Positions 1-8,420 of a stretch of DNA of 57,732 nt are shown here, in pieces. This stretch comes from Halochromatium glycolicum (GTDB lineage Bacteria; Pseudomonadota; Gammaproteobacteria; Chromatiales; Chromatiaceae). Below the pieces are notes generated by a model. That model made no database searches. It was not told the DNA's origin and saw nothing but the letters and a program-made list of their open reading frames with translations. The position numbers and the translations under genes are program-made. The number at the start of each line of letters is the position of its first letter. Positions within the stretch are counted from its first letter, which is position 1. Where the stretch lies: contig NZ_NRSJ01000032.1 of assembly GCF_016584085.1 (NCBI RefSeq), forward strand, positions 1 through 57,732. Reading direction: 5' to 3'.

Positions 1-381
1 AACGGCGTGTTCACCTTCGGTATCCCGCGCCCCGGCATCTGGGGCTTCGCCTGCCTCGGCTCCGGACCGGACAAGGAGCACAAGGGCAAGGAGCTGTCGC
101 AGGATGCCGTGCTCTGGATCAATGTCAGTTCGCTGGGCAATGGCGACAGCACGGTGACCAGCCACGCAGGAACGGCGCCAGCGCAAGCATTGACAGTGAC
201 TTCGGAAACCGTCGAGGCGCTGCAAGCCGCCTCGCGCGCGCAGGGATTCAACCCCGGTCCGATAGACGGGCTGCTCGGCCCACGCACGACAGCGGCGATC
301 AAGGATTTCCAACGCGATCGCGGCCTGCGCGTCACCGGCAAGCTGGATGCCGAGCTGGCGCAACAGCTCGGCATCCGGTGA
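1..381 (+). CDS. DUF4198-like domain fused to a peptidoglycan-binding domain (5' end missing)
   Basis: The frame is open from the first base, so this is the C-terminal part of a longer protein. The first 40 residues (around FTFGIPRPGIWGFACL and AVLWINV) look like the end of a DUF4198/NikK-type periplasmic domain, a family linked to metal uptake beside TonB systems. A spacer of about 20 residues follows, then a PG_binding_1 domain of about 60 residues with the typical LQAASRAQGFNPGPIDGLLG, T..AI..FQ and TGKLD pattern. The second domain would hold the protein at the cell wall. The repeat domain is certain; the DUF4198 assignment rests on short motifs. It stops just before the haem operon in the same direction, so it may belong to the same iron/metal regulon. 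Confidence 0.7.
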   Translation, partial: NGVFTFGIPRPGIWGFACLGSGPDKEHKGKELSQDAVLWINVSSLGNGDSTVTSHAGTAPAQALTVTSETVEALQAASRAQGFNPGPIDGLLGPRTTAAIKDFQRDRGLRVTGKLDAELAQQLGIR

Positions 382-413
382 GGCGCAAGCTCGATCCAGC
401 GTTAAACTAAAAA

Positions 414-432
414 AGAACGATTGTCATTTAGG
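414..432. promoter_or_regulatory. candidate Fur box before the haem operon
   Basis: In an AT-rich stretch between the first gene and the haem operon, AACGATTGTCATT (416-428) matches 10 of 13 central positions of the Fur consensus AATGATAATCATT. Iron control of haem uptake genes is the norm, so the location fits. It is a single site judged by eye. Confidence 0.45.
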
Positions 433-652
433 TTTGCTTTTGCTAGTCTGCTCCTCGTGAACGGCCCTCTGTGCGCGGCCTTGCATGATCCCGCTGGCTC
501 ATAGCAGCCGTTCATTGGTGACATCAGTGTTTGGACGACCATCCCTGCGGATGGTCGCTCCTTTTTCTCGATCCACGAGACTCAGTCCGCCCGCAAGCCT
601 GCCATCCCGGGCGGCTCGGAGAAGACAGGACCACCGCAAGAGGCAACAGCGC

Positions 653-970
653 ATGTTCATCGCGATGAACCGATTTCGCATCAACCAGGGCTTCGAGGAC
701 GCGTTCGAGGCGATGTGGCGCGAGCGCGAATCGCAGCTCGACGCCATGCCCGGCTTCCGCGGCTTTCGCCTGCTCAAGGGGCAGGACAACGGCGAGAGCC
801 GCCTCTATGCCTCCTACACCCAATGGGCCTCGCGCGCCGATTTCGATGCCTGGCGCGAGTCCGACGCCTTCCGCCAAGCCCATGCGCAGGCCAAGGCGCC
901 GCAAGGCACCTATGCCGGGCATCCGGTGTTCGAGGGCTTCGATGTGGTGCTTGAGGAGGCCCTGCGATGA
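653..970 (+). CDS. HmoA/ABM-type haem-degrading monooxygenase-like protein
   Basis: A 105-aa protein of the antibiotic-biosynthesis-monooxygenase (dimeric alpha/beta barrel) superfamily, closest in look to HmoA/IsdG proteins that open haem and release iron in the cytosol. Visible hallmarks are the opening MNRFRINQGFEDAFE, the GFRGFRLL strand, the YASYTQW segment and a helix with a His near residue 76. I chose the ATG at 653 because AAGAGG lies nine bases upstream and the protein then begins at the usual family start; a longer frame open from 485 has no family resemblance in its first 56 residues. The stop overlaps the hmuS start by four bases, so it leads the haem operon. Haem as substrate is inferred from family and context. 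Confidence 0.75.
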   Translation: MFIAMNRFRINQGFEDAFEAMWRERESQLDAMPGFRGFRLLKGQDNGESRLYASYTQWASRADFDAWRESDAFRQAHAQAKAPQGTYAGHPVFEGFDVVLEEALR

Positions 971-2115
971 GCCTGGATGCGAATAGCGCCCTCCCCCAAG
1001 CCTCAGCGCCCGCGCCGCAGGTCTGGACATCGGGTCAAGACCCGGCTCCATCCTCGGAGGCGCTTTGGCAACGCTGGCAGGACCTGAAGCGGGCCCAGCC
1101 CGGGCTGCGGGCGCGCGATGCCGCCGAGCAGCTCGCGGTCAGCGAGGCCGAGCTATTGGCCTGCCATCCAGGAAGCCGGCGCCTGAGTGAGGACTGGGGT
1201 GCGCTCATCACCGATCTGCGCGCGGTGGGGCCCGTGATGGCGCTGACCCGCAATCATGCCGCCGTGATCGAGAAGATCGGCCCGTTCGAGGAGGTGTCGC
1301 TCTATCCCGAGCACGGGATGGGCCAGGTGGTCGGCGAGGCGGTCGATCTGCGCCTGTTCCTGCGTCACTGGAAGAGCGGATTCGCGCTGAGCGAGCCGAC
1401 GGACTCAGGGACGGCCTCAGGAACGGATTCAGGGACGCGCGAGAGTCTGCAGTTCTTCGATGGCAACGGCACCGCGGTGCACAAGGTCTATCGCGTCAAG
1501 GCGACCGAGGCGACGGCCTGGGAGGCGCTGGTCGCGCGTCACCTCTGGCTGGAGGCGCCGGCATTGCAGCTCGCGCCGGCGCAGGCGGCAGCGGCGGAAC
1601 GCCCCGATGTCGAGATCGACATCGACGGGCTGCGGGCGGCCTGGGAGGCGATGCACAACACCCATGACTTCTTCGGCCTGCTGCGCCGCTTCCAGGTCGG
1701 GCGCCGCCAGGCCTTGCGCCTGGTGGGCGATGATCTCGCGCGGCGCGCGGCGCCGCGCAGCTATCAGACCTTGCTCGAGCGCGTGCGCGAGCAGGGTCTG
1801 CCGGTGATGCTCTTCGTCGGCAGCCCGGGCTGCATCCAGATCCACAGTGGCCCGATCCAGAAGCGGCTCGTCACCGTCGGCCCCTGGTACAACATCCTCG
1901 ACCCGGATTTCAATCTGCACCTGCGCATGGAGGCGATCGCCGAGAGCTGGCTGGTGCGCAAACCGACCGATCAGGGCGTGGTGACCAGCCTCGAGTGCTA
2001 CGACGCCGCTGGCGCGCTGCTGTTGCAGTGCTTCGGCCTGCGCAAGGGCGGCGAATCCGAGTCGCCGCAGTGGCGGGCCTTGCTCGATGAGATCACCTAT
2101 CCGGAGCAAGCCTGA
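967..2115 (+). CDS. hmuS: HmuS/HemS haem-handling protein
   Basis: A 382-aa protein of the HemS/HmuS/ChuS family, which receives haem from the ABC importer in the cytosol and passes it on or degrades it. The family's two tandem domains can be seen: the first carries VMALTRNHAAVIEKIGPF and SLYPEHGMGQVVGE, the second repeats the pattern with LFVGSPGCIQIHSGPI and WYNILDPDFNLHLR. The length is slightly above the usual 340-350 because of a low-complexity N-terminus (about 40 residues) and a Thr/Ser/Gly-rich insert near residues 140-160. It overlaps the gene before by four bases and the next by one, so translation is probably coupled. Confidence 0.9.
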   Translation: MSLDANSALPQASAPAPQVWTSGQDPAPSSEALWQRWQDLKRAQPGLRARDAAEQLAVSEAELLACHPGSRRLSEDWGALITDLRAVGPVMALTRNHAAVIEKIGPFEEVSLYPEHGMGQVVGEAVDLRLFLRHWKSGFALSEPTDSGTASGTDSGTRESLQFFDGNGTAVHKVYRVKATEATAWEALVARHLWLEAPALQLAPAQAAAAERPDVEIDIDGLRAAWEAMHNTHDFFGLLRRFQVGRRQALRLVGDDLARRAAPRSYQTLLERVREQGLPVMLFVGSPGCIQIHSGPIQKRLVTVGPWYNILDPDFNLHLRMEAIAESWLVRKPTDQGVVTSLECYDAAGALLLQCFGLRKGGESESPQWRALLDEITYPEQA

Positions 2116-3050
2116 TGCAACCCCGCAAGCGGTTACTGACAACAGTGACGGGCGCAGCGATCGGCCTGCTCTGGTGCGCCTCTGCACTCATCGCCGAGAC
2201 TGCCGAGACAGGCGAGACATCCGCGCAGACCGCGCGGCTGATCTCGGTCGACGGCGCCATCACTGAGATCCTCTACGCGCTCGGTGGCGAGGCGCAGCTG
2301 GTCGGCGTCGACACCACCAGTCTCTATCCCGATGCCACCGAGGACATCGCCAAGGTTGGCTACAAGCGCGCCCTGTCGGCGGAAGGCATCCTGAGCCTGA
2401 ACCCGGATCGGCTGCTGATGACCGATGACGCCGGCCCGCCGGAGGTCCTCGAGCAGATCGCGCGCGCCGGGGTCGACACCCACCCGATCCCGGATACGCC
2501 CAGCGTCGCCGGACTGCACGAGACGATCGCCGCGGTCGCCGCGGTGCTCGACCGGACCGAGGCCGGCGCGGCGCTCAGCGCGCAGCTCGACGACGAGCTG
2601 GCCCAATTGGAGGCGGCTACGAGGGCCAGCAGCAAGCGCCCGCGCGTGCTCTTCCTGCTGCACATCGGCTCCGGCAACGATATGGCCGCCGGCCGTGATA
2701 CGGCCGCCGATACCGTGATCCGCCTCGCCGGTGGCGAGAACGTGCTGCATGACGCCTTCTCCGGCTACAAGCCGCTCAGTGCCGAGGCCGCGCTGGCCGC
2801 AGCGCCGGAGGTGATCCTGGTGACCCAGCGCAATCTCGAACAGCTCGGCGGTCTCGATGCGGTGCTGGAGCGCGGCGCGCTCCAGGCCACTCCCGCCGGC
2901 CAGGCCAAGCGCGTGCTGGCCATGGATGGTCCGTTGCTGCTCGCCTTCGGGCCGCGGCTGGCGGTGGCTGCGGCGCAGCTCGCCTCTGAGCTCGGCATCA
3001 TCGATGAAGAGACCGACGGGCGCTCCGGCCTCACCGCCGGACAGCCCTGA
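2115..3050 (+). CDS. hmuT: Haem ABC transporter periplasmic binding protein HmuT
   Basis: A 311-aa secreted binding protein of the BtuF/HmuT fold. A signal peptide covers about residues 1-28 (hydrophobic stretch AAIGLLWCASALIA). The mature start ARLISVDGAITEILYALG, the helix-linker VGYKRALSAEGILSLNPD and the later GYKPLSAEAALAA are typical of HmuT. The Tyr in the first Y-K-R motif is the family's usual axial haem ligand. It begins on the last base of hmuS and is followed by the permease after 14 bases. It captures haem delivered by the receptor encoded at the end of this operon. Confidence 0.92.
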   Translation: MQPRKRLLTTVTGAAIGLLWCASALIAETAETGETSAQTARLISVDGAITEILYALGGEAQLVGVDTTSLYPDATEDIAKVGYKRALSAEGILSLNPDRLLMTDDAGPPEVLEQIARAGVDTHPIPDTPSVAGLHETIAAVAAVLDRTEAGAALSAQLDDELAQLEAATRASSKRPRVLFLLHIGSGNDMAAGRDTAADTVIRLAGGENVLHDAFSGYKPLSAEAALAAAPEVILVTQRNLEQLGGLDAVLERGALQATPAGQAKRVLAMDGPLLLAFGPRLAVAAAQLASELGIIDEETDGRSGLTAGQP

Positions 3051-3064
3051 GCAGTGGTGGCTCG

Positions 3065-4201
3065 ATGAACACCCGCGTGCTCGGCCTTCGCGCCAATCGT
3101 CCCGCCACCCATGCCGCCAGCCATGCTGCCAGCCATCCTGGCACCCATCCCGTGCTGCAGCGCCGCCAGCTCGAGCGGCTGAGCCTCGCGGCCTTGCTGG
3201 CCTTGATGCTGTCGGTGGCCTTGCTTTCGATCGCCATCGGGCCGGTCGCGATCCCGCTCGCCGAGGTGCTGCACACGCTCGGCGCGCTGGCCGGCCTGCC
3301 GGTCGCCGAGGTCGCGCCTCAGCACGAGGCGGTGATCCTGTCGATCCGGCTGCCGCGCACCCTGCTCGGCCTACTGGTCGGTGCCGGCTTAGCGGTCGCG
3401 GGGGCTGCGATGCAGGGGCTGTTCCGCAACCCCTTGGCCGATCCGGGCCTGATCGGCGTCTCCGCCGGCGCGGCCCTGGCGGCGGTCTCGGTGATCGTGC
3501 TCGGCGGGCAGGGGCTGGCCTTTCTGACCCAGGCGCTTGGCCCCTTCAGTCTGCCCATCGCCGCCTTCGCCGGCGGGCTGGTGACCACCTTGCTGGTCTA
3601 TCGGCTGGCCAGTCGCGATGGCCGCACCTCGGTGACGACCTTGCTGCTCGCCGGCATCGCCATCAATGCCCTCGCCGGCGCCGGCACCGGGCTGTTGACC
3701 TATCTGGCCGATGATCAGCAGCTGCGCACCCTGACCTTCTGGAGCATGGGCAGTCTCGGCGGCGCGACCTGGCCTGAGGTCGGCAGCGCCGCGCTGCTGA
3801 TCGCGGTGCCGCTGTTGGCGCTGCCGTTGCTCGCGCGCACGCTCAACGCACTGCTCTTGGGCGAGGCCGAGGCCGGGCATCTGGGGATCGCGGTGCAGCG
3901 CATGCAGCCGCTGATCGTCGCCTTGGCGGCGCTCGCGGTCGGCGCGGCGGTCGCGGTGAGCGGCATCATCGGCTTCGTCGGCCTGGTGGTGCCGCATCTG
4001 CTGCGCCTGGCGTTGGGTCCCGATCATCGCCTGCTGCTGCCAGGTGCCGCGCTGCTCGGTGGCAGCCTGTTGCTGCTCGCTGATCTCTTGGCACGGACCC
4101 TGGTGACCCCGGCCGAGCTGCCGATCGGCATCCTGACCGCGTTGCTCGGTGGCCCCTTCTTCCTGGCCCTGCTGCTGCGCTGGCAGCGGAGAACGGCATG
4201 A
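3065..4201 (+). CDS. hmuU: Haem ABC transporter permease HmuU
   Basis: A 378-aa FecCD/BtuC-type permease with about ten membrane segments, forming the channel that moves haem from HmuT into the cytosol. The family signature RLPRTLLGLLVGAGLAVAGA followed by QGLFRNPLADPGLIGVSAGA is complete, as are the later TLLLAGIAIN and GFVGLVVPHLLRL motifs. The first 40 residues are a poorly conserved extension containing HAASHAASH, so a later start is possible. The stop overlaps the hmuV start in an ATGA. Confidence 0.93.
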   Translation: MNTRVLGLRANRPATHAASHAASHPGTHPVLQRRQLERLSLAALLALMLSVALLSIAIGPVAIPLAEVLHTLGALAGLPVAEVAPQHEAVILSIRLPRTLLGLLVGAGLAVAGAAMQGLFRNPLADPGLIGVSAGAALAAVSVIVLGGQGLAFLTQALGPFSLPIAAFAGGLVTTLLVYRLASRDGRTSVTTLLLAGIAINALAGAGTGLLTYLADDQQLRTLTFWSMGSLGGATWPEVGSAALLIAVPLLALPLLARTLNALLLGEAEAGHLGIAVQRMQPLIVALAALAVGAAVAVSGIIGFVGLVVPHLLRLALGPDHRLLLPGAALLGGSLLLLADLLARTLVTPAELPIGILTALLGGPFFLALLLRWQRRTA

Positions 4202-5103
4202 AGATGGATGTCCGACCGCCCGTTGATGCTGGCTCCACTCACACCTTGGAGGCCGCAGGACTCTGCATCCGCCGCGATGGCCGTGCCCTCCTCGATGACC
4301 TGAGCCTGAGCGTGGCCGCCGGTGAGGTGCTCGCGGTGCTCGGTGCCAACGGCGCCGGCAAGTCGACCCTGCTGCGCACGCTGAGCGCGGAGCTGAGCCC
4401 GGGGCGCGGCCAGGTGCGGCTCAACGGCCGACCCCTGAGCGCCTGGCCGGCGCGCGAGCTCGCGAAACGCCGCGCCGTGCTGCCTCAGCACAGCCCGCTC
4501 GACTTTCCGTTTACCGCCTTGGAGGTGGTGCTGATGGGGCGGATCCCGTTCGGCGGCCCGAGCAGCGAGGATGTCCATCGCGCCGCGCGCGCCCTGGGCG
4601 AGGTCGAGATCGCGCACCTCGCCGAGCGCCGCTACACCACGCTGTCCGGCGGCGAGCGCCAGCGCGTCCACCTGGCGCGCGTGCTGGTGCAGATCTGGGA
4701 CCCGCTGCCCGAGCGCGAACCGCGTTTCCTGCTCCTGGACGAGCCGACCGCCAGCCTGGATATCGCCCATCAGCACGCGACCCTGGCGCTGGCGCGACGC
4801 TGGGCCCGGCATGACCTCGGCGTCCTGGTCGTTCTGCACGATCTGAACCTCGCCGCCCAGTACGCCGACCGCGTCGCCATCCTCAAGGCCGGCCGGCTGC
4901 TCGCGGTCGGCGCGCCGGAAGCCGCGCTCGCGCCGGACCTGATCGCCGAGGCGTTCGGGCTGCCGGTGCAGATCCTGGCGCATCCCGAGCTCGGCTGCCC
5001 GCTGATCGTGCCGCGCGCCGATCCGTCATCGGCGCCACGCCGCCCGGCCCTGCGGGCCCAGGCTTCTCAGACCACCCAAACCCCCGATCATCGCGAGCTA
5101 TGA
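4198..5103 (+). CDS. hmuV: Haem ABC transporter ATPase HmuV
   Basis: A 301-aa ABC ATPase that powers HmuTU. Walker A is at about residues 49-57 (GANGAGKST), the signature LSGGERQRVHLARVL near 149, Walker B RFLLLDEPTASLD near 178 and the switch His in VVLHDLNLAAQYADR. The sequence between signature and Walker B (QIWDPLPEREP) is the insert usual in HmuV. It overlaps the permease gene at its start and exbB at its end by four bases each. The last 25 residues are a low-complexity tail. Confidence 0.93.
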   Translation: MKMDVRPPVDAGSTHTLEAAGLCIRRDGRALLDDLSLSVAAGEVLAVLGANGAGKSTLLRTLSAELSPGRGQVRLNGRPLSAWPARELAKRRAVLPQHSPLDFPFTALEVVLMGRIPFGGPSSEDVHRAARALGEVEIAHLAERRYTTLSGGERQRVHLARVLVQIWDPLPEREPRFLLLDEPTASLDIAHQHATLALARRWARHDLGVLVVLHDLNLAAQYADRVAILKAGRLLAVGAPEAALAPDLIAEAFGLPVQILAHPELGCPLIVPRADPSSAPRRPALRAQASQTTQTPDHREL

Positions 5104-6284
5104 CCGACGCCCAAGCCGACCCCGTCACTGCTGACACGCCGCTGTCCCCTCAGCCAGCGGGCGCGCCCGCGAGCGCTCTCTCACAGGCGCCAACGGCATC
5201 CGCCCCCGAGCGCGCCGCAGCCCAGGCCGCAACGACCGAGATCGAGGCCGAGACTGAGGCTGGGGCCGGGGCCGAAAACGCTCCCGCTGCCCTGTCGTCT
5301 GAGCCGGCGGCAAGCGCAGCGCCGGAGAGCGCCGGGCCCGCAGCCGCCGATGTCACCGATATCCGTGATGTCGCCGAGGCTGCCGAGAGCGCCGGGCCCG
5401 AGGCCGCCGACTCCATGCTGCCAGGCGCCAGCGCTGTCGAGCCACAGTCCTGGCTGCAGGGCCTGGCCAACCTGAGCGAGCCGCTGCGCGAGACCGTCGG
5501 CAACGGCGGCCCCGTCTTGTTGGTCTTGGCGGTGCTGTCGATCGTCGCGCTCACCATCGTGCTGGCCAAGCTCTGGCAGTTCGCGCGCGTGCGGCTTGAT
5601 ACCCCGCGCTCGGTCGAGGCGGCGCTGCAGCGCTGGTCTCGCGACCAGCCTGCTGCGGCCTTGGCAACCCTCGGCGATCGCCGGCAGCCGGCTGCGCGGC
5701 TGGTCGCGCAAGCGATCTCCGGGCTGCAGCAGGTCCGCAATCAACCGCCGGCCGCGCTGGAGCTGCTGCGCGAGGAGCTGCGCCGCGCTGCCAACGCCCA
5801 ATTGGAGCAACTGCGCTCCTGGCTGCGGGCGCTGGAGGTGATCGCCTCGCTCAGCCCGCTGCTCGGCCTGCTCGGCACCGTGCTCGGCATGATCGAGGCC
5901 TTCCAGCAGCTCGCGGCCGCCGGCAGCCGCGTCGATCCCGCCGTGCTCTCGGGCGGCATCTGGCAGGCGCTATTGACCACCGCGGCCGGCCTTGGCGTGG
6001 CCATCCCGGTGGTGCTCCTGCACAGCTGGCTCGAGCGCCGGGTCGAGCGCTGCGCGCACCAGATGGAAGACGCCGTCACCCGCGTCTTCACTTGCTCGGC
6101 GATGCAGCCGGGTGCGCGCTCGACCCTTTCAAGCGCGCATCCAGGCGCGCATCCAGGCGCGCATCGCGTCCCGTCGAACGCGTCCGAGGCGGCCGCCTCG
6201 ATGGGCCCGCACCAGCACCAGCCCTCGCTCAGCGCAGACGCCGGCTCGCGTCCACGCCATCAGGGTCTCGGCGATGCAGCTTGA
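5100..6284 (+). CDS. exbB: ExbB-type proton channel subunit with a long acidic/Ala-rich N-terminus
   Basis: A 394-aa MotA/TolQ/ExbB protein. After about 135 residues of low-complexity Ala/Pro/Glu sequence come TM1 (PVLLVLAVLSIVALTIVLAK), a cytosolic region with repeated-helix character, TM2 (LEVIASLSPLLGLLGTVLGM) and TM3 (IWQALLTTAAGLGVAIPVVL), the latter two with the Thr and small residues usual in ExbB. With ExbD and TonB it couples the proton gradient to outer-membrane receptors. The N-terminal extension is much longer than in ordinary ExbB. The C-terminus has a short tandem repeat, AHPGAHPGAHR. It overlaps hmuV by four and exbD by eleven bases. The second ExbB in this window has the same plan, so the two are paralogues. 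Confidence 0.88.
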   Translation: MTDAQADPVTADTPLSPQPAGAPASALSQAPTASAPERAAAQAATTEIEAETEAGAGAENAPAALSSEPAASAAPESAGPAAADVTDIRDVAEAAESAGPEAADSMLPGASAVEPQSWLQGLANLSEPLRETVGNGGPVLLVLAVLSIVALTIVLAKLWQFARVRLDTPRSVEAALQRWSRDQPAAALATLGDRRQPAARLVAQAISGLQQVRNQPPAALELLREELRRAANAQLEQLRSWLRALEVIASLSPLLGLLGTVLGMIEAFQQLAAAGSRVDPAVLSGGIWQALLTTAAGLGVAIPVVLLHSWLERRVERCAHQMEDAVTRVFTCSAMQPGARSTLSSAHPGAHPGAHRVPSNASEAAASMGPHQHQPSLSADAGSRPRHQGLGDAA

Positions 6285-6663
6285 GCCACGTCCATCGGCA
6301 CGCCGTCGCACGATTGGGCTCACGCCTTTGATCGACGTGGTGTTCATCCTGTTGTTGTTCTTCATGCTGGCCTCGTCCCTCACGCGTCTGCATGCCGTGC
6401 CCTTGGAGGCGCCATCGGTGAGCAGCGAGGGGACCGGCCAGCCGCAATCATTGCTGTTGCGCATCCAGGCCGACGGCAGCCTCGATCTCAATGGGGACAG
6501 GCTGCCACGCTCGGGCCTGGCCGCCGCACTGCGCGCGTGGCAGGCGCGCTCGCCAACGCTTGGCGTGGTCGTGCAGCCCGATGATTCGGTCGATCTGCAG
6601 CAACTGCTGCGGGTCTTCGACACCCTTGCCGCCGCTGGCGTGCCAGTGCTGCGGCTTTATTGA
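6274..6663 (+). CDS. exbD: ExbD biopolymer transport protein (first copy)
   Basis: A 129-aa ExbD/TolR protein: a short cytosolic basic N-terminus, a single TM (LTPLIDVVFILLLFFMLAS) that includes the conserved proton-carrying Asp near residue 20, then a periplasmic ExbD domain. The start at 6274 is chosen because the protein then begins right before the TM as in all ExbD; this ATG sits inside the last codons of exbB, giving translational coupling. It pairs with the next gene, so the operon encodes two different ExbD proteins, as in several haem/TonB2-type systems. Confidence 0.88.
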   Translation: MQLEPRPSARRRTIGLTPLIDVVFILLLFFMLASSLTRLHAVPLEAPSVSSEGTGQPQSLLLRIQADGSLDLNGDRLPRSGLAAALRAWQARSPTLGVVVQPDDSVDLQQLLRVFDTLAAAGVPVLRLY

Positions 6664-6673
6664 GGGGATCCTG

Positions 6674-7159
6674 ATGCGTTTGACGCAACCGCCACCGCGT
6701 CGGGATCAGGAAATGGCCTTGATCCCGCTGATCAACGTCGTCTTCTTGCTGCTGATCTTCTTCATGATCGTCGGCACCATCGCGCCGACGGATGCGCTGC
6801 CGATCGACCCCCCGGTCTCACGACAGGGACAGGCGGCCGAGCCCGATCCAGTGCAGGTGCTGATCGATGCCGATGGGCGCATCGCGCTCAACGGCGAGGT
6901 CATTCCGGCGGATCAGTTGACCACGGCGCTCGCCGGGTCGCTCAAGCCCGCCGAGACTCCCGAGGCTCCCGAGGCTCCCGAGGCTCCCGAGGCTCCCGAG
7001 GCTCCCGAGGCTCCCGAGGCTCCCGAGGCTCCCGAGACACCATTGAACCTGACGCTCAAGGCCGACGGTGCCCTCGTCATGGCCGAGCTGCGGGCGCTGC
7101 TGACGCAGTTCCGTGCACTGGGTGTCGAGCGGGTCCGATTGCTGGCCCGCCAAGACTGA
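6674..7159 (+). CDS. exbD: ExbD biopolymer transport protein (second copy) with an (EAP)n linker
   Basis: A 161-aa ExbD-like protein starting at the ATG ten bases after the previous stop. The TM IPLINVVFLLLIFFMIVG has Asn where the first ExbD has the conserved Asp (IDVVF), so it may not carry protons itself and may work as the partner of the Asp-bearing copy. The periplasmic part is split by a run of Glu-Ala-Pro repeats coded by a perfect 9-bp tandem array, which lies between the QVLIDADGRIALNG segment and the final ALVMAELRALLTQFRALGVERVRLL. The missing Asp is read directly from the sequence; the division of labour is inference. Confidence 0.85.
   Translation: MRLTQPPPRRDQEMALIPLINVVFLLLIFFMIVGTIAPTDALPIDPPVSRQGQAAEPDPVQVLIDADGRIALNGEVIPADQLTTALAGSLKPAETPEAPEAPEAPEAPEAPEAPEAPEAPETPLNLTLKADGALVMAELRALLTQFRALGVERVRLLARQD
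6952..7041 (+). repeat. 9-bp tandem repeat (EAP codons) inside exbD2
   Basis: Eight perfect copies of CGAGGCTCC (6961-7032) flanked by one variant copy on each side (6952-6960 and 7033-7041). As the unit is three codons, copy-number change by slippage keeps the frame and would only lengthen or shorten the periplasmic linker. Confidence 0.95.
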
Positions 7160-7183
7160 GGCATCCATCCTGAGGCATCCATC

Positions 7184-8389
7184 ATGGAGCTGACGCTGCG
7201 CCATTGGCTCATCGCCTTCCTCATCGCCGGGATGTTGCACGCGGTCTTGGCGTTGGCACTGGTGCCGACACCGGCCACGCCGGTGCCCGAGCCGGCGACC
7301 ATCATCATTGGGCTCGGCGACGGCGGTGATGGCCGCGCCGAGGGTGGCGATGGGCGCGAGGCCGGTGCCGCCGGCGCGCTCTCGGCCGTCGCGCCCGGAA
7401 CAGCCTTGGCGAGCGCCCATACCCAACCGCTGGATGCACAAGCAGCTGAGGCCGGGGCCGCGAATGCGGCCACCGAGGCGTCGGTACCGGATGCCGCGAC
7501 AACCGCCGCGCAGCCGGTTCCAGCCGCCTCAGCACCAGTCACGGAGCCTATGCGGGCCGTTAGGCGATCGCCTCAACAAGAACCGCAAGAAGAGGCCCCA
7601 TCTTCATCGACGCCAATCACCGCTCGTCCCGAGCCAACGCCGGAGCCGGCGGCCAAGCCCGTCCAGCAGAAGCAATCCAAGCCCGCGCCCACGCCTGAGC
7701 CAAAGCTCGAGCCAAAACCGAACGTAGAGCCCGAGCCCGAGCCTGAGCCGAAATCGGCAACTCAGCCAACACCAAAGCCCACGCCCAAGCCGATCGCGGC
7801 ATCGACGCCCAAGCCAAAGCCCGCTCCGGCGCCTTCCGCACAGCCAAAGCCACGACCAACCACACCACCCCGCCCGGCAGCGACCTCCGCCGAGCGCTCG
7901 CCGACGACAGCGAGCCGCACCGGGCCGACTCACCGCTCGACCGTCGGATCGGATGCCGGCGCGAGCACGAGCGCGAGCGCTTCATCCGGTACAGCAAGCG
8001 GCCAGGACGGACAGGCCAGCAGCGGCCGCGGCCGCGGTGCCGGACTCGGCAAGCAAGGCGCGGGCAGCGGCCGTGGCAAGGGCCGCGGCCGCAGCTCGGG
8101 CGGTGCGAGCAACTACTACGGTCAGCTCGCCGCCTGGCTCAATCGGCACAAGCGCTATCCCTCCCGCGCTCGGCGCCTGCGTCAGCAGGGCACGGTCAAG
8201 GTGCGCTTTACCATCGATCAGAACGGCCGCGTCATCTCGCACCAGCTCGTGACGACCTCCGGCCATCCACTGCTCGATCAGGAGGCGGCCGCGATGCTCA
8301 ACCGCGCCTCACCGATGCCGAAGATCCCGCGCAGCCTCGGCCACTCGCGCCTGACCATCACCTTGCCCATCGCCTTCAACCTGCGTTGA
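7184..8389 (+). CDS. tonB: TonB-type energy transducer (haem operon)
   Basis: A 401-aa TonB family protein. It has a short cytosolic start, one TM (HWLIAFLIAGMLHAVLALAL, with the His seen in TonB anchors), a very long Pro/Glu/Lys-rich periplasmic spacer (about residues 110-250, PEPEPEPKS and PTPKPTPKP runs), a Gly/Arg/Ser-rich stretch, and a C-terminal TonB domain of about 90 residues beginning YYGQLAAWLNRHKRYPSRAR and containing the GTVKVRFTIDQNGRV strand. It carries proton-motive energy from ExbBD to the haem receptor. The heptad TGAGGCATCCATC occurs twice just before the start. Confidence 0.9.
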   Translation: MELTLRHWLIAFLIAGMLHAVLALALVPTPATPVPEPATIIIGLGDGGDGRAEGGDGREAGAAGALSAVAPGTALASAHTQPLDAQAAEAGAANAATEASVPDAATTAAQPVPAASAPVTEPMRAVRRSPQQEPQEEAPSSSTPITARPEPTPEPAAKPVQQKQSKPAPTPEPKLEPKPNVEPEPEPEPKSATQPTPKPTPKPIAASTPKPKPAPAPSAQPKPRPTTPPRPAATSAERSPTTASRTGPTHRSTVGSDAGASTSASASSGTASGQDGQASSGRGRGAGLGKQGAGSGRGKGRGRSSGGASNYYGQLAAWLNRHKRYPSRARRLRQQGTVKVRFTIDQNGRVISHQLVTTSGHPLLDQEAAAMLNRASPMPKIPRSLGHSRLTITLPIAFNLR

Positions 8390-8420
8390 ATCGACCATCC
8401 GAGGGATCTTCACGCTTCCC

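Noticed and set aside
3389..4983. Long frames opposite hmuU and hmuV
   Set aside because: Antisense shadows in high-GC sequence; low-complexity Gln/Arg-rich translation.
6952..7041. The 9-bp array as a CRISPR or origin iteron set
   Set aside because: It is in frame, encodes EAP repeats inside exbD and has no spacer or AT-rich neighbour.
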